Shown here one piece after another: positions 47,608-58,326 of a DNA stretch of 64,000 bases. Source of the DNA: Blasia pusilla. Lineage: Eukaryota > Marchantiophyta > Marchantiopsida > Blasiales. How positions within the stretch are numbered: the first letter of the stretch is position 1; each line of letters opens with the position of its first letter. The notes below the pieces were generated by a model that saw only the letters and a program-made list of their open reading frames with translations, was not told where the DNA came from and ran no database searches. The position numbers were made by a program, and so were the translations under genes. The stretch covers positions 37,510,001-37,574,000 of the forward strand of contig CM114273.1 of NCBI GenBank assembly GCA_050084515.1. Reading direction: 5' to 3'.

Positions 47608-49372
47608 CTTGTGTGAATAGAAGCCTTGGAAATCCAAGCCTTTTTGTGTCCGCACTTGTGTAAATAGAAGCCTTTTCGGTAGCTGAGGTACCCTGGTTCC
47701 ATTAGGTGGAATAACTTGTGCTTCACTTCTTATAGAAATTCACATTACACATCTCTTAGTAACTTGCTTAATAGTATAGATTATGTGAGAAACTTAAATT
47801 AGATCCTACAAGTTAGCTAATTTTATTGTGTCCTCATGAAAAAGTATTGGATACTATGCTAGCAACTACAATTAAGAGATTAAGTACCCGCGATCAGTAG
47901 GGTGGGCTCCATAATGCACTTTGGGTAGTGGGATGGAGATGCCGTAACTATCAAAACGTCCCTAGATTCAAAAATCAAATTTTCTACAAATTAGTTGGTC
48001 TATGTCATGGTTTCCTTGTTTTTAATATTACTAGTTTATGTGATGCACCTCGAGAAATTTCAAATGAAATAAGAAAAATTCGGAGACAAATGAAGGAAAC
48101 TAAATATAAAAATTTCCAAAAAGAGGAAAAAGAATGGAATTTCCGTCTCTTAAAAACTAACAAATCATAGCACACTCAATTTCTTTTACGTTTCGTATTT
48201 TTAAAAAAAGTGAAAAAAGATTGTCCTTCAGTTATTTTATTTATTTTTTTATCAAGTCACCACTGAACCCACTGGTTCAAGTCGGACGCCATGAAGTCCG
48301 GTAGTCGTCTCCTCCTTTCTTGTTCATGAATCCGGTTTCGATGCCGTTAACACAGAAACGAAATCATTGATTATTTGGTTTTGCCGTATGGGACACGAAT
48401 GTGGAGTGACTCGAGTCACTCAACTCCGGAGTTCGGAGCTCTGGCCACGGCGAATCCCCCCATCTCAAGAAACGGGTAAACAGCGTTTTTTAGGACTCGT
48501 GTGGACGGACTGAACGGCAATTTCTTCCCCGTCGGAAGGAAGACCTAGTAGGGCCACTCATTTCCTCCTACGGGGAACAAATACGGGGACGGAGGAAATT
48601 CCCGTGTAATCCACACGATTGAATTTATTGAATAGTAATAATAACTTCTTATAACAAGAATTTAAAAATTGATATAGTCCGAAAGAGGACAAAAAATTCT
48701 TCCCGTGTGTAGGTACCCATTTTTTCAAACGGGCATTCACCGTTGCCACGACTCCCGGGGGCCTCCCAACTCCGGCAGTGAGTGACCCTAGTAGGACCAC
48801 CCATTTCCTCCCGACGGGGAACAAACACGGGGACGGAGGAAATTCCGGTGTAGTCCACACGAGTGGACTTTTTTGAATAATAATTTTAATTTTTTATAAA
48901 CAAGAATTTAAAAATTAATATGATCCGAGGAGGACAAAAATCTCTTTCGAACATCCCTAAAAATTGCCGTTCCCAGATACGGGAGCCGTGTGCAAGTACC
49001 CGTTTCTTCAAACGGGCATTCGCCGTTGCCACGACTCACTGATACGGCATTGGTTAGAGGCTTGTGAGGTGGTCATCCGTAGAGTACTTTCCAAGGCTTC
49101 GGCTCCCACAAGTGCGCATGAGGTATTGGCTACAGGGTTGTGAGGCCCTCATCCGCACATAGTTACTATAGTAATTTTGTATAATTGCGGAATGTTATAT
49201 GAGATTCATGAGATCTCGGAGTTGGAGCGCATGTTGGAGAGGAGGCCAAGTTTAGTGTTTAGGGTTTATTCCACCTAATGGAACCAGGGTACCGCAGCTA
49301 CCGATAAGGCTTCTATTTACACAAGTGCGGACACAAAAAGGCTTGGATTTCCAAGGCTTCTATTCACACAAG
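47608..49372. repeat. Foldback structure with 107-bp inverted repeats
   Basis: The arm at 47608-47714 is the reverse complement of 49266-49372, with only about two mismatches seen by eye. The left arm starts CTTGTGTGAATAGAAGCC and the right arm starts TTATTCCACCTAATGG. Within each arm a short unit (AATAGAAGCCTT type) occurs twice. Just outside the left arm, 47572-47607 is the reverse complement of 48758-48793 in the centre, so the structure is nested. The near identity suggests a recent origin. It could be a foldback transposon or a complex rearrangement. Confidence 0.85.
48544..49037. repeat. Two tandem units of about 243 and 251 bp inside the foldback
   Basis: Both units run from CCTAGTAGG and CATTTCCTCC through ACGGGGACGGAGGAAATTCC to CGTTGCCACGACTC. 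Starts are at 48544 and 48787, and unit 2 carries an extra internal stretch near 48950-48990. GC-rich ends flank AT-rich middles. Confidence 0.85.
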
Positions 49373-49422
49373 TGTTGATACGGCATTGGTTAGAGGCTTG
49401 TGAGGTGGTCATCCGTAGAGTA
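49040..49422. repeat. Perfect 47-bp direct repeats flanking the right foldback arm
   Basis: 49040-49086 and 49376-49422 are identical, starting TGATACGGCATTGGTTAGAG. A third, degenerate relative lies at about 49122-49160. The copies bracket the right arm at 49266-49372. Confidence 0.9.
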
Positions 49423-49929
49423 ACACAGACGTTTGTGGCGATACACTCCACAGGTTTAAGGTGTATGTGTTTGTGGTAGCAAAAAGATTGGGTAGTAAGA
49501 GCTCACTTCCGAATTCCTCGTAAAAAAAGTGACTAATTGTTTCACAATCGTCATGTAGAAGACTACACATGCCAAATCTTCAAAATCAAAGATCGTTTCT
49601 AGAAACAATGAGTGGTGATCCCGGGACTCTTGCGCACCTAGCGAGTTGAGCTCAGATTTAACTGCACCTGCACACATGCCCGTATGCGAAGTGTCTTTCT
49701 AACTACCACTCACTAGAATGTACGACGTGCAAAACTAGAAACTAGGAGTGGAAATCTCTTGGCTTCCCTTCATTGCACAACGGAAGCACGAACCGAATGA
49801 AAAGCTAATGGAATGCCATGTTCTGTGCCGAATGTTAGCGAAAGTTTGAAATTCTTGGGAGTCATTTGGACATTAAGATAGAAAAGTGAACTAGAGGTTG
49901 TTATAATTTTTCATCGAATGGATGCGCAG

Positions 49930-50081
49930 CTCTCAAGAAACTCTCTCCATGTGCTTCTGTCTGCCCCTCTCTCACTAGCTCTCTCTGCGTTCTGTGGGGA
50001 CCGACTACGTTTCGGGTCGAACACGAGTCATTTTTCTACAAATTTGTATACTTGTGCATCGCATGAGCACCTTACAAGTAC
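49930..50081 (+). mobile_element. Helitron 3'-terminal fragment related to the copia-nested Helitron
   Basis: The segment aligns with 60933-61102. Shared blocks are CTCTCAAGAAACTCTCTCC, then GACTACGTTT-like sequence, AACACGAGTCATTTTT, and the terminal hairpin region GTGCATCGCA. The last bases read ACAAGT where CTAAT is seen in the intact copy, so this terminus has mutated. Sequence upstream of 49930 is not shared, so the copy is a short relic or a different member with a common tail. Confidence 0.75.
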
Positions 50082-50136
50082 TTATTATTTTCCCACCATA
50101 TAGGAAAGAGATTGTGGAAACATAAATGGAATAAAA

Positions 50137-50180
50137 GAGAATGAGAGAACCCATCAAGAGTACGAAAAAGGGAGTATTTC
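50137..50180. repeat. Dispersed LINE-tail-like repeat, copy 3
   Basis: GAGAGAACCCATCAAGAG followed by TACGAAAAAGGGAG is a diverged relative of 13111-13160 and 44214-44270. Confidence 0.4.
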
Positions 50181-50796
50181 TATATACTCTCAAAGAAAAT
50201 TCCAAGGGAAGGGATCCGTCATCTATATGCAAACCATACTTTCATAAGAGGAGTCAGGCTATAACAAAGAATCCTAGGCAAAAGAAAGATGCACATATAA
50301 CCCAATCCACTAAAAACATTCTATGAGCCACACACTTTATTGACACCAATACGTTCGGAAGGTTGTTTGCGATCATGGAGCAACTCTACGAAGTTACTTG
50401 AAAATACCGCCTATGGACCATTTTTTGCCTAAAAATGCTTCGAAACCCATATTTCTTGCTCTCTTGTGGCTTCAAACCCTCGCTTGTGAATGTCATATCT
50501 TTTGTAGTGAAACTACAAGTATGCGTGCAGCATGTTTGGGAAGATCGTATGTTAATCCTAAAAGGTTGAGGATAACCCACTAAGGACTATGGAACTCAAG
50601 TGTGTAGGTTATGCCTTGTTTTTGGCTCATTTGGAGCTACGTTGAGGAATTTACTATTTCCAGTAAGTTTCCCTATTTCAAGTGGAGTTGAATTGTCATT
50701 AAGAAAAATCCTTAATCCACTATTATAGGTTAGGATTGGAGAGGTAACTTGTGTGCCCAATTCATCGGGAAGAAAGCTTGGGCAGAGGCAGGGGAT

Positions 50797-50918
<122 letters not shown>

Positions 50919-51033
50919 GGAACCCTTAGTGAACCTCCTTCCATGAGGCAAAGGAGCTATGTCCTTCTTGCCTTGTGAGTAAGCCAATTCTCTCATTATG
51001 AGAGTGGATTTGGTTGGTAGAGAGAGACTGTAC

Positions 51034-51585
51034 TCATGAAGTAGTTCGTGTCGTAGCCTTGCAACCATAGACCCCGCGCCCTGGTTGGACGGTGCTTGAG
51101 ACTGGGATGGGTGTAGAGAGAGAAGCAAGTGAAGAAAGTACCATATGAGAGGAGGGAGACACTCTCATATAGTGTGAGTGCTGACCAAACAACGTGTTTA
51201 TGCTGAGCTTCCAAGTGTCAACCAAGAAACTCTTCACCACACCATGTACTTTACCTGATTGGGATCCCCAATAGACATTACTTACTAGTGCAACAACTTT
51301 GGGCAATAAATCAAGGCTACTGAATGTGTTGAAAAATTTTGGTGCTACCAGTTTAGCAATATCATCATATGCTCTTGCTCTGTGTGTTGTGAATTTTGCG
51401 TAGGAGACCAAGTAATGACTAGAGGTTTCATCCCCATCGTCACATAAGGCGCAAGAGTTTAGTTGTGTTCCCATCCTGCTTTTCTTATGGTTCAAGGGGA
51501 TTTCTCCCGTTCTGAAATTGAACTTGAGCCGGGTTCCCAAGCAAGGGTTCCCATAAATAGTTCTTGATTCGCCTTTTAGGATATC
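51034..51585 (-). pseudogene. LINE ORF2 C-terminal part with Cys/His motif
   Basis: In the same frame as the polymerase, the text LNSCALCDDGDETSSHYLVS shows C-x2-C, then His eight residues later, as in the zinc-binding region after plant LINE reverse transcriptases. The expected last Cys appears as Tyr (SYAKF). The frame then runs on with no further motif to a stop at 51034. Confidence 0.75.
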
Positions 51586-51588
51586 TTG

Positions 51589-52998
51589 TCAAAGAGAGAG
51601 GTCATACATTTTCATGGCTTCCTCCATGCTTTTTTGTTGTGAGCGGTTGCCCATTGCTTTGGTTATGGTATCCAAGAATGCTTTCTCATCTTGCTCCCAC
51701 ATTTCAGGCCCTGCTTGGAGCTTGGATGCTTGCACAATCTCTTGAACCTTTTTCGTCCAAGATTTGGCTTGTTTTACGGGTCTTCTTTGGGTCCAGGTTT
51801 TCCCCATCACCTCTTTAGGATAGCGATGGGAGTCCATTGTCTCTAGCTGCCTTTGCCATTTCAACTTGGTGATGTCATGTCTATCCTCCAAGGGTTCCAC
51901 ATCTTGTTTTGATCTCACACCAACTCGGGCTGTTCGTGATGAAGTTGACATCATACCCCGAAACGCCTTTAACTGCAAAGCTTCAAGCCTATTCCTTTGT
52001 TTGGTGTTGGCATCCCACACTGCTGCCCCAAATTCCAGCGAGGGACGAATGGTATGCATAATGACAGAGCGCTTTACTTCTGATGTGATATCCCGGCAGT
52101 GTAGGAATCTGGACAGACCGTTCACCTTCTTGTGGCCTTTCTTAGTAGTCATCTTAATGTGTGCATCCCACAGGCAATCTTCCGAGAATTCTATGCCCAA
52201 ATAGGTGTATGTAGCCACACGGGGGATCTCTTGTTCGCCCCAGTACCACTATTGGTCTTGGTCCTCCTCCTTGCCATTGAAAATCATCACACTGTACTTC
52301 AGTACATTTTCCTCCATGCCCCACATGTCACACCAAATTTTGGTCAGGGAGATCATCTCTTGGAGTTTCTCTCCTATTTCCTCGAGGCCACCAAAGTCAT
52401 CAGCAAACATGAGGGCAACAACAGAGCTATTGCCCACCCGTATGCCTAGTCCACTATTCTCCATTTCTTCCAATAGGGAATTCACGAAAATGTTGAAGAG
52501 GGTGGGGGAGAGTGGGCATCCTTGAGCCACTCCTTGCTTGATGTCGAATGTCCCACTCTTTTGGTCATTCACCAGAACTCTACTCCTTGTGTTCTGGTAC
52601 ATCTTCTCTACCACCCTCCACATTTTCCCTCTCAGCCCCGCCTTCCACAAGCTATAAGATAGCTCGTCACGCCATACAGTGTCGTATGCCTTCTTGAGGT
52701 CCAAGAAGAAGCAATAGGTGGGTTTCCCCTCTTTTTTCCTACCCTGGATAATCTGACTCAAGGTGAAGATGTGATCCACACATCCTTGGGCTTGCCGGAA
52801 GCCAGCCTAGCCTTCCTTGATGACAAAATTCTCCTCCAAGTACACATAGATCCTATTGTTGAGTATACAGCAGAGGAGCTTCCCGACTACACTCATCAAT
52901 GTAATACCTCTACAATTTCCACGGTCTTATCGCTCACCCTTCTTGAAGAGTTTCACGATGACTCCCACCCACCATCTTTGTGGGATGACTTCTGCCCG
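51589..52998 (-). pseudogene. LINE reverse transcriptase domain
   Basis: Motif A is CFFLDLKKAYDTVWRDEL (near 52715). Motif B is QGVAQGCPLSPTLFNIFVNS and motif C is LMFADDF, with both catalytic Asp residues intact. TYLGIEF follows at about 52205. Before motif A, VGKLLCCILNNRI and AGFRQAQGCVDHIF match the usual approach to the palm. In-frame stops at 52996, 52927, 52807 and 52246 interrupt it. Confidence 0.92.
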
Positions 52999-53889
52999 TC
53001 AGACCTGGTTGAAGAGACTCACTAGAGAACGAGCCATAGCAGCATCGCCATACTTCAATAGCCCATTCACAAGCTCATCACCACTGGCTGCTTTGTGGTT
53101 CACAAGTTCTTTGATAGCTGCTCCCACCTCAGCCAGGGAGAACCAATCGTTATATGGGTTGCCCAGCTCAACCTCATCATCTACCTTCTCCCGTTGTATC
53201 TTAACAAAATTCTCCACCACCCTCTCGAAGTTCTGCTCTTCAAGGGATGTTCGAGTGGGCTTCCTGCCTAACTCCTTGTAATTGTCTTCCAACACATGTC
53301 AGATCTGTTTAGCCATGGTCACCATTCCACCGTCCATTCTCTTCAAGGCCTTTACGTCATTTTTGTCCCTCGCCTTGCTCAATTTCTGCACTTCCATCCA
53401 GAATTTTTTTTTATTCTCAGTGAAATTCTCATTGATGGATGAGTATGTTGCTTGGTTCAATTTCTCCTTATGCATGCGCATGAGAAGACGGGTTTCCTTG
53501 CGTAGGGCCACATACTCTGCCCACAAGGATGCATTGTCCCTAGCTTTGGCACTTGTTACATACACTTCCCTTCGTTTGGCAATGGCTGCCTTGAGTTCCA
53601 AGGACCACCATATGACGGCTCTGCCGCATATTATCAATTTCCTACGGACAAAAATCTTGAAGGCATGTGTCACTCCACGCTCCCACCATGCCAGCACCAT
53701 ATCCACAGTTGTTCTTGTGAAACCAAAGGTCTTGACAGTAGATTCAATGAAAGTGTCAAATGCCAAGAGATTTTCTTCCAACTTGCCAATGTACACCTTC
53801 TTGTTGCCCTCATCTTGGAATTCCTCTATCCTCCATTTCTTGATCACTCTCTTCACTGGTTTGGTCGAGCATTTTAGCCTTTGCTGCAA
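52999..53889 (-). pseudogene. LINE linker between endonuclease and polymerase
   Basis: This basic, helical region continues the same frame. It has one stop at 53296 and ends in AAIKELVNHKAASGDELVNG, a typical pre-polymerase stretch in LINEs (helper residues before the fingers). No catalytic function is expected for this part. Confidence 0.8.
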
Positions 53890-54640
53890 CTATGTCCAAA
53901 CCAATGAATGATCTGATCTTCCAATGTCTATCGCATCCATTGTGATCTTCCCACTGCGTGTGTAGAGTTCTTCATCCACAACTATATAGTCCACAATTGA
54001 GCTTTCATTCTCCTTGAAGTTGACCCTAGTCCAAGCCGGGGAGCCCACCTTATGCCTATCATTCAGTGCCATCAGTTGAAGTTCCCTCAACATCGTGATC
54101 AGTCGTGTGCCATTTCCATTCATTCTCACATCTCCAAACATCCCGATCTCCGCTCGGGGATCAATGCCTTGCCCCACCCACCTGTTGAAGTCTCCCAGCA
54201 AGACTATGTTCCCCTTTTTTTGGAACCCAAGGCAATCAGTTTTCACACTATCAAACGTTGCCTCTGTTACATCAGTAGATTCACTTTTTATAGGCATGTA
54301 AATACACCCAATATACATATCCCGCGAGTTGCACTCTGTTCGGACTTTGACCCATATGCTGTGTTCATACTCGAACCCTCTTCTGATGATCTCACACCTA
54401 TCCACCATGAAGTCTTTGATGAAGAACCCGACACCCTTCATACCTTTGTTGTTGTCCGCCTGGGTGCTGCACATCTTTCCAAACCATGCATACTGTGGTA
54501 CAAGGGGTATCTCCATTAACTTGGTTTCTCAAGTTTCCTGACTACCGCATATATGTATTTGATTTTTCAGCAAAACTTCAGCAACCTCCAACTGCTTCAT
54601 TGCATGGTTCAGTCCACAGAAGTTCAAGGTATGCAAATGG
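53890..54640 (-). pseudogene. LINE apurinic-type endonuclease domain
   Basis: The domain starts with LHTLNFCGLNHAMKQLEV, continues through ETKL after an in-frame stop at 54529, and contains VLLGDFNRWVG and IGRSDHSLVW. These are hallmark motifs of the APE-like endonuclease that nicks target DNA for reverse transcription. The frame ends at a TAG at 53890. Confidence 0.88.
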
Positions 54641-54900
54641 AGACCTGTCACTAAGTGGGTTGGGGGTCAGCAGGCACGATTTTGATGTAGGTGCGGTTGC
54701 TTGCAACATGGAACCTCTTCATGTGCAGGCTCTTCATCGCTGGTTCCTTGGAGAGAACTAATGATATTAGGTGTGTAGATCACCAGCGGATTTGTGGAGA
54801 TGGGCCTTTCCTTCAAGCTCGAACCACCCTTGACTACCATAGCCCTCCAGTTGTAGGCACGTCTCAGTTTTTGAGACACATAGTTTTTGTGTCAAGCCAA

Positions 54901-57200
54901 GTATTGGCCTCCTCTGCCCTTGATAGACGCCTTGAAGATACATTGATGGCCATTCATCATCCGAGTAACCCCAACAATAGCCAGGAATTCAAAGCCCAAA
55001 GGAATCTTAAATGAGACGAAGTCTATTGTGGGACGTACACCGAAAATGATCATGTGGAACCGTGGTCTCCTCCTATAGACCAGATTGAACTCTCTGCCTA
55101 GATGCGAACTGCAGGGGGGCCTTCCACACTCATATAACTACTTATGACTATTTGTACTTGATTACAGTTGCAATGGAAATTTTCCAATCTTAGGCCAATG
55201 GTAAACGTTACATTATCATATTATTTTTGGCTTATGAGCATTTCTAAAACATTTACAACTTACAAATTTATATTTACAAATCAATTAGCATATATGCCAA
55301 ATGAAATTTTAAAGTATTTGACTATGTATTTAAATGTATGACTATATATGTATATACTAGCTAGCTAGACCCATTTTGCTAAATCAAATGCTAGCTAGTG
55401 TTGTTTATGGCCATAAATGACTTCCTCCCATGAATTTTTGGATGAGTGTTAGGAGTACTTAATGATGTTCTATGAGTGTCCCACGCAGGGTATGGGGATT
55501 TCCATGTGTACTCACCACTCGGGCAAACATGCATGGAAGGATGGCATCTACTTGAGGGTCCTGTATGTGTGTCACTTAAGTTGGTTTTTTATTCTAATCA
55601 CGATCTTTACCGACCTGAATTGCAACTATGATCGATGCAATTTATAAGATGGTAAAGATTGATTACATTACCATTGTAGCAACGAAGGGTCACTTCCACA
55701 CTACTCTCTAGATGTTATCTTATGTTGATTATCCTCTCGATATTCAGTCTATAAGATCCATCTATGAGCCTTATCTTCGTCATTGTCCTCATAGTTTAAC
55801 TTATCAAGTAAGACTTTTGCCCCTTGCCATGGGGCAATTAAGGGAGAATCCAGTCCTCTACAATGTTAGCTCCACTAGGATGGGCATACTCTAGTGTATG
55901 ACTAAAAACTATAAAATGCTCATTAGTACTACCAAATGGATTCCATAACCAAATTTCAAGATTGAATACCTAGACTGAAGAGGATTAATAGACCATCCAT
56001 GTATATATTCTTACATATGATGACATACCAGCATCTTGAGCTTCTCATCCACCACTACAAATATGTGGTCTTGCATTTGTGCTTAGGTCTTTACATCATG
56101 CATGTGCTAACAGATGGGTTATTCTTTGTAGTAGCTATATATTCACAAAAAAAGAGTCATAGCTACAAAACTTTGTTATGGAGTCAAATGTGCATTAAAT
56201 TACTCACAAATTCATCTTTGAACCCCATCACGTGCACCATCTCAACCAACATGATGTGTGCCTTGGATAGTGGGAAGGTATGACTCACTTGTACAAGGTG
56301 AGGGATCTATTCATAGGCTTTCCACAATAGTGACCTCCCTCTCCTTGACTTGGTGGAGTGGTGATACAATTGTGTATCACATCTCAACAAGGAAATTATG
56401 CATTCCTCGAGCTATATGACTCACTCCTCTTGATCAATCGGTGCTTACTCCACCAACCACCTTGCTATGATCATGATATAATGATGTCAATGAAAGAAAA
56501 AATTTATGAAAGAGTTCCTAGTACATGTCTCTAAGAGTCATTCCAAAACTCGTGTGGGATGGTTGTAATGATAGTATGTGCTACTTTCCTACCCAAATCA
56601 TGCCATAAAATTGAGATAGGTGGGTTTTCATGGCACATCCTAAGTGTCAGATTTTGGATAAATGTATTAGGCTTAAACTAAATATATGTTAAAAAAACTA
56701 TCTAATGTTGCTACTCTTAGTGGTCCTTCATCTAACTAGCTAGTAGGCCACTTGGCTAAAGTAGCGCTGTATCTTTTAGATGAGGTCTCATGCTTAAATA
56801 GTTGGAACCATCTCACGATCTACATTTAGTGATTCCCCATCTAGAACTTAGCCACTTAGATAAAAGAGGCACTGTAAAACTAGTAGGCTATCTTGTCTCT
56901 AGCCATTATCCATACTAGTGTATAGTCTAGGGCATGGATGATTATAGTCTACGAAGTTCTCCATAAAGTTCATGCGCAACTTTGCTATTGTATCATTGTG
57001 ATTGTGTTGTACATTTCTCATATAAAACTAAAATGTTATGGGCTTTTGAATGGGAATCACGATGGTTTCCACATTGGAATCTTTGATGGCTGTGATTGGA
57101 AAGAGTAGAACAGTTTTGTTCGTAATCTTCTTGTTTACATGGATTTATGGGATGTAGTTGCTAAAATTGCAAGTAATACATCTGCGCCTGCTGCTCGAGC
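54901..57200. other. Spacer between LINE and copia element
   Basis: AT-rich with short frames (55462-55647, 55712-55894, 55999-56283) that match nothing I recognise. The part next to the LINE may be its 5' region, and the part next to 57200 may contain the copia 5' LTR. I could not define LTR ends or a primer-binding site. Confidence 0.45.
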
Positions 57201-57279
57201 ACCTACCTCACCTACCTCTTTTTTGAAATTTCCGATGAAGCACCTGCACCTCAAGTGTACGTTTGTCAACGTATACTTC

Positions 57280-58326
57280 GACATTACACTATTCAACATA
57301 ATGAAAAATTAGACAATCGAGCTCGTTCTCTAATTCTTTTACCTTTGATAGGAGAACCTATGGCTTTAACATAACATCTTGATACATCTCAAGAAGTGTG
57401 GGACTTTCTATGTCGTAACTATGATACTATAAGTTTCTTTTCGGTGCTACACTTACAAGCATCCATGTAAAAACTCACTATGGAATCTTGCATATTACCT
57501 CAAGATTATTGAAATTAATCTTGCATCTGCAAGTTCTCCTATTTTAGAGACACATCTATTCACTTTTGCAATTAGCAAATTTTGTGTTGAGCATAAGTCT
57601 CTTATTCACGCATTGATACATAAAGATAAACCTTCTTTTGAGAATCTTCAAACAGGAGTAGCTTATGATTCTGAACTAGACAAGCCTTCAAAATTTGAGA
57701 GTATAGTGGTTTCTAATTTTCTTCACAATTCTATCAGAAACATCCATTTCCTTCTACATCTACTCAACATCAAAGAAACACTCCTCATAGGATTACCAAA
57801 GAGCCTTACTATTACATTTGCAACAAAAAAGATCATATCTCATGCAAATATCATAAAAAAATTCCTCAAGAAATTTTGTGAGTATTGCAAAACTCAATTA
57901 GAAGATACTTCATCTCTATTACTCAATACTTCACCTATCACTCAAGCACTAACATGCTCCATATCTGAGGAACTAGAATCAGATGAACCATTATATTTGT
58001 TCATGATGCAAAGATCTTCTACATCTACTTCCCCACATCTTTCCAAACTTTGGATCCTTAATTCTAGTTCAAATTCTCATGTTTGTTGTCAAATAAAATT
58101 TTTCATTAATTTCCTTCCTACTTCTCCAATTCTCATTTCTGGTACAAGAAATGGAAAAAATATGCTACATCATCTTGGAATGTTCAATTAAAATTTTTTT
58201 CCAAAGGACTTTTTGAACTACATACTCTTTCCAATGTCTTGTTAATCGCTATAGGAAAACACAATCTTATTTCAGTGTAGAAACTTGATGAAAATTCAAC
58301 ACATACCCTTTTCTATTCTCACAATA
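57280..58326 (+). pseudogene. Copia gag and protease remnants
   Basis: Gag text appears near 57310-57430 (RARSLILLPLIGEPMALT, then LDTSQEVWDFLCRNYDT). A zinc-knuckle remnant lies near 57805-57860 (ICNKKDHISCKYH, first Cys apparently lost). The retroviral-type protease site near 58051 reads WILNSSSNSHVC where copia elements normally have an Asp-Ser-Gly triad. The catalytic Asp is thus Asn here. Frames shift between these parts. Confidence 0.8.

Larger units (their letters stand above)
50980..54900 (-). mobile_element. Decayed LINE (APE-type non-LTR retrotransposon)
   Basis: On the minus strand a single reading frame runs from about 54640 to 51034 through endonuclease, reverse transcriptase and a C-terminal Cys/His segment. 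It is broken by eight stop codons (54529, 53890, 53296, 52996, 52927, 52807, 52246, 51586) but by no frameshift that I detect. A frame at 54667-54879, upstream in the same register, may be the end of ORF1. All parts are on one strand in the canonical order, so this is one near-complete but inactive copy. The exact 5' end and target-site duplications were not found. Confidence 0.92.

Noticed and set aside
52132-54541. Plus-strand frames of 70-209 codons across the LINE
   Set aside because: They are antisense shadows of the endonuclease and reverse transcriptase.
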